From Rhodococcus sp. IEGM 1409 (GTDB taxonomy: Bacteria; Actinomycetota; Actinomycetes; Mycobacteriales; Mycobacteriaceae): DNA of 64,000 nt. The DNA lies in the NCBI RefSeq assembly GCF_030056735.1, contig NZ_JASHKN010000013.1, positions 62,001-126,000 of the forward strand. The letters are read 5' to 3'. A program made the position numbers and the translations under genes. The notes below the pieces were generated by a model, which saw only the letters and a list, made by a program, of their open reading frames with translations, was not told where the DNA came from and ran no database searches. Positions 8,921 through 17,707 of this stretch are shown one piece after another (the first letter of the stretch is position 1; each line of letters opens with the position of its first letter).

Positions 8921-10056
8921 CCGACAGTCAGCGCGCATTGCAAGCAGAACTTCGACGCTACTTCTCGACGCTGATCTCGCCCGAGGAAGCGAAGATCATG
9001 CGTGTGGAGCGGCACGGCCCTACCTATCGCGAGGTCATCCGTCGTATGGGCAAGGACGGCTGGCTCGGCGTCGGCTGGCCGGTGGAGTACGGCGGACGTG
9101 GGTTCGGTGAGGTCGAGCAGCAGATTTTTGTCAACGAGGCTGTGCGGGCGGATGTCCCACTACCTTCGGTCACTCTGCAGACCGTCGGCCCGACTCTGCA
9201 GAAATACGGCAGCGAGGAGCAGAAGCAGAAGTTCCTGCCCGCGATCCTGGCCGGTGAAGTGCACTTCGCGATCGGCTACACCGAACCGGAGGCCGGCACC
9301 GACCTTGCAGCACTCCGCACCTCGGCAGCGCGCAATGGTGACGAGTACGTCGTCAACGGCCAGAAGATCTTCACCACCGGCGGGCACGACGCCGATTACG
9401 TGTGGCTCGCCGTGCGGACAGGTTCTGCCGATTCACGGCACCGCGGCATCTCCATCCTGATCATGGACACCAAAGATCCCGGCTACACCTGGACCCCGAT
9501 CATCACCTGCGACGGTGCGCATCACGTCAACGCCACCTACTACGAAGACGTTCGCGTTCCGGCGAGCATGCTTGTGGGTGAAGAAAATCAGGGTTGGCGC
9601 CTGATCACGACGCAGCTCAATCACGAACGCGTCATGCTCGGCCCGGCAGGTCGGGTCGCAGGGATCTACGACCACGTGTTCGATTGGGCCAAGCGTGAAG
9701 ACCTGCTTGATCACGTCGATGTACGGCGCGCACTCGGCGAAATTCATGCGACGTATCGGCTCAACGAACTGCTCAACTGGCAAGTGGCGTCGAGTGATTC
9801 GGATTCGGTGGACATTGCCGACGCTTCGGCAACCAAAGTATTTGCGACCGAGCGCATCCAGCGGGTCGGTCGACTGGCGGAAGAGATCGTCGGACGGTAC
9901 GGAGATCCGATCGATCCCGAAACCGCTGATCTCATGGAGTGGCTGGACATGCAGATCAAGCGCAACCTGGTGATCACCTTCGGCGGTGGAGTCAACGAGG
10001 TGATGCGCGAATTGATCGCGACCGCCGGCCTGAAGCTTCCCCGCGTTCCGAGATAG
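8905..10056 (+). CDS. fadE29: FadE29-type acyl-CoA dehydrogenase subunit (ChsE1)
   Basis: A 383-residue acyl-CoA dehydrogenase, partner of FadE28 in the side-chain dehydrogenase heterotetramer. Motifs are AIGYTEPEAGTDLAAL (substrate/FAD binding, about 125-140), VVNGQKIFTTGGHDADY, and the C-terminal segment ITFGGGVNEVMRELIA that positions FAD. In mycobacteria this subunit is the more canonical one. It starts at a GTG inside fadE28 and ends 10 bases before chsH2. Confidence 0.93.
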   Translation: MFIDLTDSQRALQAELRRYFSTLISPEEAKIMRVERHGPTYREVIRRMGKDGWLGVGWPVEYGGRGFGEVEQQIFVNEAVRADVPLPSVTLQTVGPTLQKYGSEEQKQKFLPAILAGEVHFAIGYTEPEAGTDLAALRTSAARNGDEYVVNGQKIFTTGGHDADYVWLAVRTGSADSRHRGISILIMDTKDPGYTWTPIITCDGAHHVNATYYEDVRVPASMLVGEENQGWRLITTQLNHERVMLGPAGRVAGIYDHVFDWAKREDLLDHVDVRRALGEIHATYRLNELLNWQVASSDSDSVDIADASATKVFATERIQRVGRLAEEIVGRYGDPIDPETADLMEWLDMQIKRNLVITFGGGVNEVMRELIATAGLKLPRVPR

Positions 10057-10066
10057 GAAACGAACC

Positions 10067-11065
10067 GTGTCAGATCCCATTCTCACTGCTGCCGAACGGG
10101 TTCGAGAGGACGGGCCAAGCGCTCCTCGCGCCGGCCGAGACCCCGTGAACCTGCCGATGATCCGCAACTGGGTCGAGGCGATCGGAGACGAGAACCCGAT
10201 CTACGTCGACGAATCGGCTGCCCGCGCCGCCGGACACGACGGCATAGTCGCGCCGCCGGCGATGGCGCAGGTATGGACGATGCGTGGCCTGGGTGCTATT
10301 CGGGAAGCCGACGATCCGTTGGGCCGGATGACGGACATTCTCGACGAGGCCGGATTCACGTCCGTCGTCGCGACCAACTGCGATCAGATCTACCACCGCT
10401 ACCTGAAGCCGGGTGAAGAGGTCACCATCTCGTCGGTGTTGGAAGATGTTGTGGGGCCCAAGAAGACAGGTCTCGGTGAAGGGTGGTTCTTCACTACTCG
10501 CAGCTACTGGCGAGTCGGCGGAGAACTGGTCTCGGAGATGATGTTCCGGATCTTGAAGTTCGCGCCGCCAGTCAGTGAGACGCCCCCAACTGACGTGCCT
10601 GCGGACCTGGACGCATCTCGGATGCTGCGCCCGACGGCGTCTCTCGACACACAGTTCTTCTGGGATGGTGTCGCCGCACACGAGTTGCGTATCCAACTGC
10701 GTGCGGATGGTTCGGTGCAGCACCCGCCGGTGCCCGCGATCTGGAAGGACAAGTCGCAGCAGACCGACTACGTGGTCGCGTCCGGGCGGGGAACGGTCTT
10801 CAGTTTTGTCGTTCACCACGCACCCAAGGTTCCTGGTCGGTCGTTGCCGTTTGTCGTGGCCCTGGTCGAACTGCCGGAGGGTGTGCGGATGCTCGGCGAA
10901 TTGCGAGGTGTCGATCCCTCGAACGTGTCGATCGGAATGGAGGTGGAGGCGATCTACCTCGACTTTCCCGGTGACGACGAGACAGGCGGCACCCCCTGGA
11001 CTCTCTACGCCTGGCAGCCGGTTGCGGTGTCTGCGGTGTCTGCGGTTTCTGCGGTGAAGGAGTGA
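10067..11065 (+). CDS. chsH2: ChsH2, MaoC-like hydratase fused to DUF35 domain
   Basis: A 332-residue protein: N-terminal MaoC-like hotdog domain (about 1-170; NWVEAIGDENPIYVD and AAGHDGIVAPPAM) and C-terminal DUF35/OB-fold domain (about 195-320). It corresponds to Rv3542c. With ChsH1 it hydrates the side-chain enoyl-CoA, and the DUF35 domain is known to bind the aldolase Ltp2. GTG start. The extreme C-terminus consists of repeated V-S-A units encoded by a 9-base tandem repeat, listed separately, which looks like a lineage-specific extension. Confidence 0.92.
   Translation: MSDPILTAAERVREDGPSAPRAGRDPVNLPMIRNWVEAIGDENPIYVDESAARAAGHDGIVAPPAMAQVWTMRGLGAIREADDPLGRMTDILDEAGFTSVVATNCDQIYHRYLKPGEEVTISSVLEDVVGPKKTGLGEGWFFTTRSYWRVGGELVSEMMFRILKFAPPVSETPPTDVPADLDASRMLRPTASLDTQFFWDGVAAHELRIQLRADGSVQHPPVPAIWKDKSQQTDYVVASGRGTVFSFVVHHAPKVPGRSLPFVVALVELPEGVRMLGELRGVDPSNVSIGMEVEAIYLDFPGDDETGGTPWTLYAWQPVAVSAVSAVSAVKE
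11024..11055 (+). repeat. 9-base tandem repeat at the 3' end of chsH2
   Basis: Roughly 3.5 copies of GCGGTGTCT (11024-11032, 11033-11041, 11042-11050 with one change, then a partial copy). The unit is a multiple of three, so copy-number change would lengthen or shorten the V-S-A tail without a frameshift. Confidence 0.85.
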
Positions 11066-11493
11066 TGGTGACTTCGATGACGGATATCACTGTGGGAGAG
11101 GTTCTTCCGCAGCTCTCGATTTACGGCGACCCGACATTTGTCGTCTCGGCAGCGCTCGCTACCCGCGACTTTCAAGATGTTCACCACGACCGCGATCTCG
11201 CACAGAAACGCGGCTCGAAGGACATTTTCGTCAACATCCTCACCGACACCGGCCTGGTGCAGCGATTCGTGACCGACTGGGCAGGACCGCGGGCCGTACT
11301 CACGTCGATCAAACTCCGCCTCGGAGTGCCCTGGTACGCCTACGACACGTTGACGCTCTCCGGCACGGTGACCGCCTACGACGAGGATCTAGTTTCGCTC
11401 GCGGTGGTCGGCAAGAACAGTCTGGGAGATCACATCACTGCGCAGGTAACACTGGCATTTCCGGCGTCGGGCTCGAACGGAGACATTGAATGA
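11062..11493 (+). CDS. chsH1: ChsH1, MaoC-like hydratase subunit
   Basis: A 143-residue MaoC/hotdog protein, partner of ChsH2 (counterpart of Rv3541c, about 129 residues). The hydratase motif is visible as ATRDFQDVHHDRDLA, with the Asp and His expected in the active site, followed by SKDIFVNILTDTGLVQRFVTDW. The GTG start overlaps the chsH2 stop (GTGA); an internal ATG at 11077 would give a length closer to the mycobacterial protein. The ChsH1/ChsH2 complex hydrates 3-oxo-4,17-pregnadiene-20-carboxyl-CoA. Confidence 0.92.
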   Translation: MMVTSMTDITVGEVLPQLSIYGDPTFVVSAALATRDFQDVHHDRDLAQKRGSKDIFVNILTDTGLVQRFVTDWAGPRAVLTSIKLRLGVPWYAYDTLTLSGTVTAYDEDLVSLAVVGKNSLGDHITAQVTLAFPASGSNGDIE

Positions 11494-12659
11494 GCGCATT
11501 GTCCGGTAAGGCGGCGATCGTCGGAATCGGCGCCACGGATTTCTCGAAGGACTCCGGTCGCAGTGAACTGCGACTGGCCACCGAGGCTGTTCAAGCCGCG
11601 TTGGACGATGCCGGTCTGACACCCGCCGACGTCGACGGTCTTACCTCGTTCACCATGGACACCAATACTGAAGTGGCAGTGGCTCGTTCGGTGGGCATCC
11701 CGAACCTCAAGTTCTTCAGCCGTATCCACTACGGCGGCGGTGCCGCTGCGGCGACGATTCAGCAGGCAGCAATGGCTGTCGCCACTGGCGTCGCGGACGT
11801 CGTCGTTGCCTACCGCGCGTTCAACGAGCGATCGGGTGCGCGTTTCGGTCAGGTGAACTCCGGCCTTGTAGCGCAGGTCAATTCGTCGGGCACAGACAAT
11901 GCTTTTTCCTATCCTCACGGATTGGGCACGCCCGCATCGTTTGTCGCGATGGTCGCGCAGCGGTACATGCACGTATACGGAGCGTCCAGCGAGGACTTCG
12001 GCCGAATCGCCGTCGCGGACCGTAAGCATGCAGCCACCAATCCGAAGGCATTCTTCTACGGAAAACCGATCACCCTCGAGGACCATCAGAATTCGCGATT
12101 CATCGCCGAACCTTTGCATCTCCTCGATTGTTGCCAGGAGTCCGACGGCGGCATCGCCATCGTTGTCACCTCGGCAGAACGAGCCAAGGATCTGAAGAAC
12201 ACCCCTGCCGTTATCGCAGCCGCCGCACAGGGCAGCGGGGCAGATCAATACATCATGACCAGTTACTACCGCGACGGTTTGACCGGCCTACCTGAGATGG
12301 GCCTTGTCGGCGATCAACTCTGGTCACAAAGTGGGCTGCGCCCGTCGGACATGCAGACGGCGGTCTTCTACGACCACTTCACGCCCTACGTATTGATGCA
12401 GCTCGAGGAACTCGGTTTCTGTGGCAGGGGAGAGGCCAAGGACTTCATCGCCGGTGGCGCAATCGAACTCGGTGGAAAGCTTCCGATCAACACCCATGGT
12501 GGACAGCTCGGTGAGGCATACATTCACGGGATGAACGGTATCGCTGAGGGAGTTCGGCAGATCCGCGGTACTTCGGTCAACCAGGTCGACTCCGTCGAAA
12601 ATGTACTGGTGACTGCGGGAACGGGCGTTCCGACATCGGGGCTTGTGCTGACTCGCTGA
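11490..12659 (+). CDS. ltp2: Ltp2, thiolase-fold steroid side-chain retro-aldolase
   Basis: A 389-residue lipid-transfer-protein/thiolase-superfamily enzyme, last gene of the igr operon and overlapping chsH1 by ATGA. It corresponds to Rv3540c. Ltp2 cleaves 17-hydroxy-3-oxo-4-pregnene-20-carboxyl-CoA to androstenedione and propionyl-CoA while bound to the DUF35 domain of ChsH2. Visible features are the start GKAAIVGIGATDFSKDSGRS, the central YGGGAAAATIQQAAMAV and the C-terminal INTHGGQLGEAYIHGMNG thiolase-like loop. It carries the non-thiolytic features of the Ltp branch rather than a biosynthetic thiolase pattern. Confidence 0.93.
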   Translation: MSALSGKAAIVGIGATDFSKDSGRSELRLATEAVQAALDDAGLTPADVDGLTSFTMDTNTEVAVARSVGIPNLKFFSRIHYGGGAAAATIQQAAMAVATGVADVVVAYRAFNERSGARFGQVNSGLVAQVNSSGTDNAFSYPHGLGTPASFVAMVAQRYMHVYGASSEDFGRIAVADRKHAATNPKAFFYGKPITLEDHQNSRFIAEPLHLLDCCQESDGGIAIVVTSAERAKDLKNTPAVIAAAAQGSGADQYIMTSYYRDGLTGLPEMGLVGDQLWSQSGLRPSDMQTAVFYDHFTPYVLMQLEELGFCGRGEAKDFIAGGAIELGGKLPINTHGGQLGEAYIHGMNGIAEGVRQIRGTSVNQVDSVENVLVTAGTGVPTSGLVLTR

Positions 12660-12699
12660 TTGATCGTGGGCGCGGCTTCATCGAGCGTCACCGCCTGTG

Positions 12700-12735
12700 G
12701 GCTCCGTATCGGGTGCTGATGTCCGATGCGGAGCC
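12700..12735. terminator. Hairpin terminator after ltp2
   Basis: A 13-bp stem (12700-12712 with 12723-12735, one G-U pair) with a 10-base loop in the 109-base gap between the convergent ltp2 and HNH genes. There is no strong T-run on either side, which is common for actinobacterial terminators; it could serve both directions. Confidence 0.6.
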
Positions 12736-12768
12736 TGGCCGTGTTCTGTTGTCCCCGAGAAGCGGTTC

Positions 12769-14067
12769 TCAGGTTTTGAATGTGGTGTTCGCCGGCCTGG
12801 GGTGCTGCTGCGGGTCGATCGAGGGCGGCGGGATGAACCACGGTTTGTTGTCGACGCCGATGCGGATCGCCCATTTTCCGGCGAACCCGGATGTGCGGTG
12901 CATCAGCCGGTGATGTGAACGGCACAGCAGGACCAGGTTGTTCATCACCGTCGGGCCACCGTTGGCCCAGTGCCGGATATGGTGCGCATCCGTCCACGCC
13001 GGTACGCATGTGCACCCCGGGAAGGCGCAGCCCTTGTCGCGGGCGATCAGGGCGACGCGTTGTTCGGCGGTGACCAATCGTTTTCCGGGTTTCGCATCCA
13101 ATGGTGCGCCGTGATCGTCGAGTAGGACGGTCGAGAGGAAACAATCACACCCCAACAACCTCGTCTGCGAGACCGACAGCGGCCCCAACCACGGCATATG
13201 CCCGACATCGAGATCCGACAGAGGCGCTCCACCATCAGACGGTGTTGCGGCGCAGTCGCGATGCTCGGCGAGGCCCCGGGCGTTGATGTGCACGTTCACG
13301 TGCGGACGTTGGCCTCCGTCGGTACCGGTCTTCGCGCAGTCGAGGTAGCGGCGGATCAGTTCGGTGAACCCGTCCGCCGTCCGCTTCGCCGCCGACCGTG
13401 CGTCGGGGGTTCCATCGGGCGCCGGGGTCGGCATCGTCAGATTCGACAACGCGGAGAGCAGCATTTCGCCGGTGAGGGCATCGAAATCGCCTCGCACCAC
13501 CACCCGGCCATTGAGCGTCGAGGCGATCCGGAGCTCGTTGCGATCCACGTCTTCGGCGGGCGGAATCTCATCGGATTCGAACACGCGCTCCAAGGTCGCG
13601 ATCACGTGCCGCACCTTCGTCGTCGTCGCCTCCACCCCCGACGCAGCCGCAAGCGACAGGTCGATACAGCGAGGTAACGCCTCCTTCGGCATCCCCTTCG
13701 GCGGGGACTCACAGAACGCGACGATCAGCACGGCGTGATCGAACGAGCAATCCCCGACATCGAATCTCGCTGCCACCGCCGGAAACGGCCGCAACGCCTC
13801 GCCGAGGGCGGCGATCTTCTTCCCGTCCCGAACCTGCAGCATCGTGTTCGCCGCCAACCAGGAACCCACTCCGCGGCTGGCGATCACCTGATCATCCGGG
13901 CGCATCGACAGTTCGTCCACCACCGCCACCCGAACCGCTTCGAGACGCAGAATCTCCGCACTCGCCGACACCGCAGCCTCGCGTAACTCCGCAGCAGACA
14001 ACTGCCACAGGCGTCCACGTAACCCCACCGCAGAACCCGACACCACGTCCGACAACAAGACAGTCAT
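12769..14067 (-). CDS. DUF222 / HNH endonuclease domain protein (13E12 family)
   Basis: A 432-residue protein of the 13E12-repeat family: N-terminal DUF222 (about 1-300) and a C-terminal HNH nuclease domain with CAFPGCTCVPAWTDAHHIRHW and LVLLCRSHHRLMH (zinc-binding Cys and catalytic His-Asn-His residues intact). I chose ATG 14067 because GGGGGAT precedes it; an upstream in-frame ATG at 14106 would overlap the LexA box. Members are multicopy in actinobacterial genomes and often carry SOS boxes. The function is unproven; a role in DNA repair or mobile-element-like behaviour is commonly suggested. Confidence 0.9.
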   Translation of the reverse strand: MTVLLSDVVSGSAVGLRGRLWQLSAAELREAAVSASAEILRLEAVRVAVVDELSMRPDDQVIASRGVGSWLAANTMLQVRDGKKIAALGEALRPFPAVAARFDVGDCSFDHAVLIVAFCESPPKGMPKEALPRCIDLSLAAASGVEATTTKVRHVIATLERVFESDEIPPAEDVDRNELRIASTLNGRVVVRGDFDALTGEMLLSALSNLTMPTPAPDGTPDARSAAKRTADGFTELIRRYLDCAKTGTDGGQRPHVNVHINARGLAEHRDCAATPSDGGAPLSDLDVGHMPWLGPLSVSQTRLLGCDCFLSTVLLDDHGAPLDAKPGKRLVTAEQRVALIARDKGCAFPGCTCVPAWTDAHHIRHWANGGPTVMNNLVLLCRSHHRLMHRTSGFAGKWAIRIGVDNKPWFIPPPSIDPQQHPRPANTTFKT

Positions 14068-14098
14068 TGAATCCCCCGATCCCCTACACACAGAATAC

Positions 14099-14114
14099 TC
14101 GAACACACGTTCGA
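14099..14114. promoter_or_regulatory. LexA (SOS) box
   Basis: TCGAACACACGTTCGA matches the actinobacterial SOS box TCGAAC-N4-GTTCGA exactly, and the flanking bases extend the palindrome to 8 bp per arm (14097-14116). It is 31 bases upstream of the HNH gene start and 37 bases upstream of the divergent GNAT gene, so LexA could control either or both. Confidence 0.9.
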
Positions 14115-14151
14115 GTCAAGCAATATTTCGAACCCAATCTAGGATCGCTGG

Positions 14152-14703
14152 ATGTTCACGTTGACTACGGAACGCCTTGTTCTGCGAGATTTCACGCCCG
14201 AGGACGAAGAGGCCGTCCATGAATACGCGTCCGACCCTGCTGTCTGTAGATATGTTGATTGGGGCCCGAACGCTCCCGCGGTGACCAGGGCGTTCCTTGC
14301 TGATGCGGCACTCGAAGCTGGGTTCGTCGAACGTCGCTCGTTCACCCTGGCGATCACGTCGAGGGCTGACGGAGCAGTGATCGGCTCGGTAGCTGCTTGG
14401 GAAGTATCCGCTGCGCACCGTCGGGCCGAACTCGGTTTTGTCGTCAACCCGAAGTTTCAGGGGCAGGGTTATGCGTCCGAGGCAGGGCGCGCGGTTCTGG
14501 AACTCGCCTGTTCCCGCCTTGGAGCGCAGCGAGTACAGGCAACGTGTCGTCCGGAGAACTCGGCGTCGGCGTCGGTGCTCGCCAAAATCGGCATGGTGGA
14601 GGAGGGGCTGATGCGGGCGCACATGGTGATCCGGGGGACCGCGGTCGATTCGCTGCTTTTTGCCGCCGTACGAGCAGAGATCACGTCACCTGACTTTGCG
14701 TGA
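14152..14703 (+). CDS. GNAT-family N-acetyltransferase (RimJ/RimL-like)
   Basis: A 183-residue acetyltransferase of the RimJ/RimL type. The N-terminal strand LTTERLVLRDFTPEDEEAV, the central ELGFVVNPKFQGQGYASEAGRAV (acetyl-CoA pyrophosphate loop Q-G-x-G-Y/A) and ATCRPENSASASVLAKIGM (late GNAT motif) are all present. The acceptor is unknown; relatives acetylate ribosomal-protein N-termini or small amines. It begins 38 bases from a LexA box shared with the HNH gene, so DNA-damage induction is possible. Confidence 0.88.
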   Translation: MFTLTTERLVLRDFTPEDEEAVHEYASDPAVCRYVDWGPNAPAVTRAFLADAALEAGFVERRSFTLAITSRADGAVIGSVAAWEVSAAHRRAELGFVVNPKFQGQGYASEAGRAVLELACSRLGAQRVQATCRPENSASASVLAKIGMVEEGLMRAHMVIRGTAVDSLLFAAVRAEITSPDFA

Positions 14704-14734
14704 CCTTCCCCGGCCCTGGTGCGATACTCGAACC

Positions 14735-15739
14735 ATGTTCGAGGACGCCTTGCTCATCGACGCGGCCGGTCGGCCCACCATGCAGCATCATCAGGCCTTC
14801 TCTCAGGACTGGGACCGCATCAAGGAGTGGTCCGACAACATCTACATGCCGTATACGGTGACGCCGATCGGAAGTCGATTGAAGCCGGCTTCGGACATGT
14901 ACTCGGCGGCGGTCGGCAAGATCGACGTCACCAGATTCTGTTACGGGATTCCAGTCTCCGTCGGTGAATGTTCGCCTGAAGCCGGAAACATTCTGGTTCT
15001 GACGACGATCAGAGGTAACGGTCGGCATGCTCTTGGCCGGGGCGTTGCGGCGAATACCGGAGTGGGGGAGACCTTTGTCGCAGACTGCAGCCGGACCGAC
15101 TACTTCGTCGAATTCGACGAGGATCATCTGCAGCTGAATCTCACTGTGCCGCATCAGCTTGTCGCCGATCATGCCCAGCAGTGGTACGGGTCGGTTCCCG
15201 ACGACCGCCTGTGGCGGCACAAGTGCACTATCGGTGGGCGGGGTTCGAGTTGGCTGGCATTGATGGACTACGTCGTTCGCGCAATTGCAGAGTCGCCCGA
15301 CGCGATGTCGGGTGAAAGGCTGGGCGCCAGGGTTCAAGAACTCGTCACGGCTCAGCTTCTGGAGGAGTGGGCGACGCAGGCCGGGTTGCAACTCGGCGTC
15401 GTCGTCGTCGCCTCCGCCGAACCGGCCTACGTGCGATCGGCAGAGGAGTACATCGATACCTTCGCGCGCTCGGTGCCGACGGCGTCGGAGATCGCGGCTG
15501 CGGTGGGCGTCAGCGTCCGAGCGCTCGCTGCGGGATTTCGACGGTACCGAGACACCACGCCGGGTCAACGACTGCGCGCGCGTCGGCTGGAGGGAGTACG
15601 CAGCGAACTGTTGCGTTCCGACGGGAGAACCGTCTCCGAAATCGCCAACGCCTGGGGCTACGTCAATCTGGGTATGTTTGCGGCGGCCTACCGGAAACGG
15701 TTCGAGGAGCTACCTTCCGAGACTCGGAACCGACTCTGA
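14735..15739 (+). CDS. AraC-family transcriptional regulator
   Basis: A 334-residue regulator with an AraC-binding-like N-terminal domain (about 1-220) and a C-terminal AraC HTH (about 240-334: VPTASEIAAAVGVSVRALAAGFRRY and VSEIANAWGYVNLGMFAAAYRKRF). I chose the ATG at 14735, 31 bases after the GNAT stop. Its target is not evident. The N-terminal half resembles regulators of aromatic or alkane degradation (AraC_binding_2 type), but no operator was identified. Confidence 0.87.
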   Translation: MFEDALLIDAAGRPTMQHHQAFSQDWDRIKEWSDNIYMPYTVTPIGSRLKPASDMYSAAVGKIDVTRFCYGIPVSVGECSPEAGNILVLTTIRGNGRHALGRGVAANTGVGETFVADCSRTDYFVEFDEDHLQLNLTVPHQLVADHAQQWYGSVPDDRLWRHKCTIGGRGSSWLALMDYVVRAIAESPDAMSGERLGARVQELVTAQLLEEWATQAGLQLGVVVVASAEPAYVRSAEEYIDTFARSVPTASEIAAAVGVSVRALAAGFRRYRDTTPGQRLRARRLEGVRSELLRSDGRTVSEIANAWGYVNLGMFAAAYRKRFEELPSETRNRL

Positions 15740-15873
15740 GGAAAGCTGTTTGAACGGTCATGACGATCGGTTTACACAGTGGATGAACTGCTCTGATCCG
15801 TTGTTTCGTGTCGGAGCGTTCTGCAAGGATTGAATTCGAACGTGACAGCAATCCCACGAGCTAGGAGTACGTC

Positions 15874-16284
15874 ATGGCAACTCGACTCAATCCGTACATC
15901 AGCTTCAACGGCAATGCCCGTGAGGCGTTGGAGTTCTACAAAGAAATCTTCGGTGGCACACTGGCGCTGAGCACGTTCGGTGAATTCGGCAATCCCGGTG
16001 AAGGCGGCGACAAGATCATGCACGGAATGCTCGAAACCGATCAGGGATACACCCTGATGGGTGCCGACACTCCGCCCGGCATGCCGTACAACCCCGGCGA
16101 CAACATCACGGTCAGCCTCAGCGGCGACGACGGCGATGTGCTGCGCGGGTACTGGGAGCAGTTGTCGGGAACGGGAACGGTGAGCGTTCCACTCGAGAAG
16201 CAGATGTGGGGCGACGAATTCGGCGCCTGTACAGACAAATTCGGCATTTCCTGGCTGGTGAATATCGGGGCGCCCCAGAGCTGA
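15874..16284 (+). CDS. VOC-superfamily protein (PhnB-like)
   Basis: A 136-residue VOC-fold protein (glyoxalase/PhnB-like, single module pair): PYISFNGNAREALEFYKEIFGG at the N-terminus and DKFGISWLVNIG at the C-terminus. Preceded by a TAGGAG ribosome site. Such proteins dimerise into metal-dependent enzymes or resistance proteins; no substrate can be assigned. It stands alone, with a long inverted repeat just downstream. Confidence 0.85.
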   Translation: MATRLNPYISFNGNAREALEFYKEIFGGTLALSTFGEFGNPGEGGDKIMHGMLETDQGYTLMGADTPPGMPYNPGDNITVSLSGDDGDVLRGYWEQLSGTGTVSVPLEKQMWGDEFGACTDKFGISWLVNIGAPQS

Positions 16285-16296
16285 CTCCAAGCTCTG

Positions 16297-16349
16297 CCCG
16301 GTTCTGCCGAAACGAGACAGATTTCCTGCCGTTTCGAGGCAGAACCGGG
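16297..16349. terminator. Long inverted repeat after the VOC gene
   Basis: Arms 16297-16314 and 16330-16349 pair over 18 bp apart from a 2-base bulge, around a 15-base loop, starting 13 bases after the VOC stop codon. It most likely terminates the VOC transcript. No T-run follows, and the stem is unusually long for a simple terminator. Confidence 0.6.
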
Positions 16350-16410
16350 TATGTGATCGCCGTTACATTCTGTTCGGCAAGACAAGTGGCGAGTCGGATG
16401 GAGAAATGCA

Positions 16411-17604
16411 GTGACGATCGAAGATATTGCGCGGAAACCCCTTTCGAAGCAGCACCTCGACGACGTGCTGGCGCGAGCAACTCAGGGGGCTGACCGTGTC
16501 CCGGGTGTCGTCGCGATGATCACGGATCGAGAAGGCAACATCTATGAGGGCGCAGCCGGTGAGCGGACTCTCGGCCACGGCGAACCGATGACCCTTGATA
16601 CAACTTTTGCGCTCTTCTCCACGACCAAGGCGATCACCGGTACCGCTGTCCTGCAATGTGCGGAGGAGGGGTTGCTCGATCTCGATGCGCCTGCTGCGAC
16701 CTATATTCCCGAAATCGGTGAGCTGAAGGTCCTGGATGGTTTCGATGCCGGTGGAAACCCCGTTCTTCGGGAACCCAAGCGAGACATCACCACTCGAATG
16801 CTTCTCCTTCATACCGCAGGGTTCGGGTACGACTTCTTCAACGAGTCCTACAATCGGCTTTCGCAGGAGCACGGGCAGCCCAGTGTCATCACGTGTAGCA
16901 AAGCCGCGCTCACGACACCGCTGCTCTTCGATCCGGGTGAGAAGTGGGAGTACGGCACCAACATCGACTGGGCCGGACAGGTAGTCGAGTCGATTCGAGG
17001 TCAGCGACTCGGCGATGTCATGCGCGAGCGCATCTTAGAACCTCTCGAGATGACGGATACGGCATTCACGATGAGCACGTCGATGAAGGATCGACTTGCA
17101 CCGATCCATCAGCGCGAGAGCGACGGAAGCCTGACTCCGCTCATCGGATTCGAGCTTCCGGCCGAACCTGAGGTACACATGGGTGGTCACGGTTTGCACG
17201 GCACTGTCGGCGACTACATGAAGTTCATCCGTATGTGGCTGAACGACGGCGCGGGTACTGCGGGCCGCGTGTTGTCGCCGGAGACGGTCGCTGCGGCCGT
17301 AAAGAACGGACTCGAAGGCCAGCACGTCGGGTTGTTGCCCGGAGTTCTTCCGACACTGTCCAACGATGCGGAATTCTTCCCCGGCGTACCAAAGGGATGG
17401 GCATACTCCTTCATGACAAATGAAGAGGTGGCACCCACCGGCCGGCCGGCCGGGTCGCTGGCTTGGGCGGGTCTTGCCAACCTCTATTACTGGATCGACC
17501 GGCAGACCGGTGTCGGTGGCTTCTGGGCAACGCAGATTCTGCCGTTCGCGGACGCAGGATCCATCAACGGGTACCTGAAATTCGAGACCGCCGTCTACCG
17601 GTGA
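16411..17604 (+). CDS. Beta-lactamase-like serine hydrolase (class C / EstB type)
   Basis: A 397-residue serine hydrolase of the beta-lactamase class C/esterase family. The nucleophile motif S-x-x-K is FSTTK (Ser70, Lys73), the Y-x-N motif is in [11 protein letters not shown], and a C-terminal HGLHG loop is present. No signal peptide is seen, so it is probably cytoplasmic, like the EstB-type esterases that hydrolyse short-chain esters. GTG start at 16411. No operon partner is obvious; the next gene (SDR) is 103 bases downstream. Confidence 0.88.
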   Translation: MTIEDIARKPLSKQHLDDVLARATQGADRVPGVVAMITDREGNIYEGAAGERTLGHGEPMTLDTTFALFSTTKAITGTAVLQCAEEGLLDLDAPAATYIPEIGELKVLDGFDAGGNPVLREPKRDITTRMLLLHTAGFGYDFFNESYNRLSQEHGQPSVITCSKAALTTPLLFDPGEKWEYGTNIDWAGQVVESIRGQRLGDVMRERILEPLEMTDTAFTMSTSMKDRLAPIHQRESDGSLTPLIGFELPAEPEVHMGGHGLHGTVGDYMKFIRMWLNDGAGTAGRVLSPETVAAAVKNGLEGQHVGLLPGVLPTLSNDAEFFPGVPKGWAYSFMTNEEVAPTGRPAGSLAWAGLANLYYWIDRQTGVGGFWATQILPFADAGSINGYLKFETAVYR

Positions 17605-17707
17605 TCGGCTAGGTTCCCGCTGTCCGGGATCGACCATTTCTTTCGGGCGGGTTCGGAGTACGCATGCAGTACAGCGCACGCTGGCATACGACGAACTAGG
17701 AGACGGC

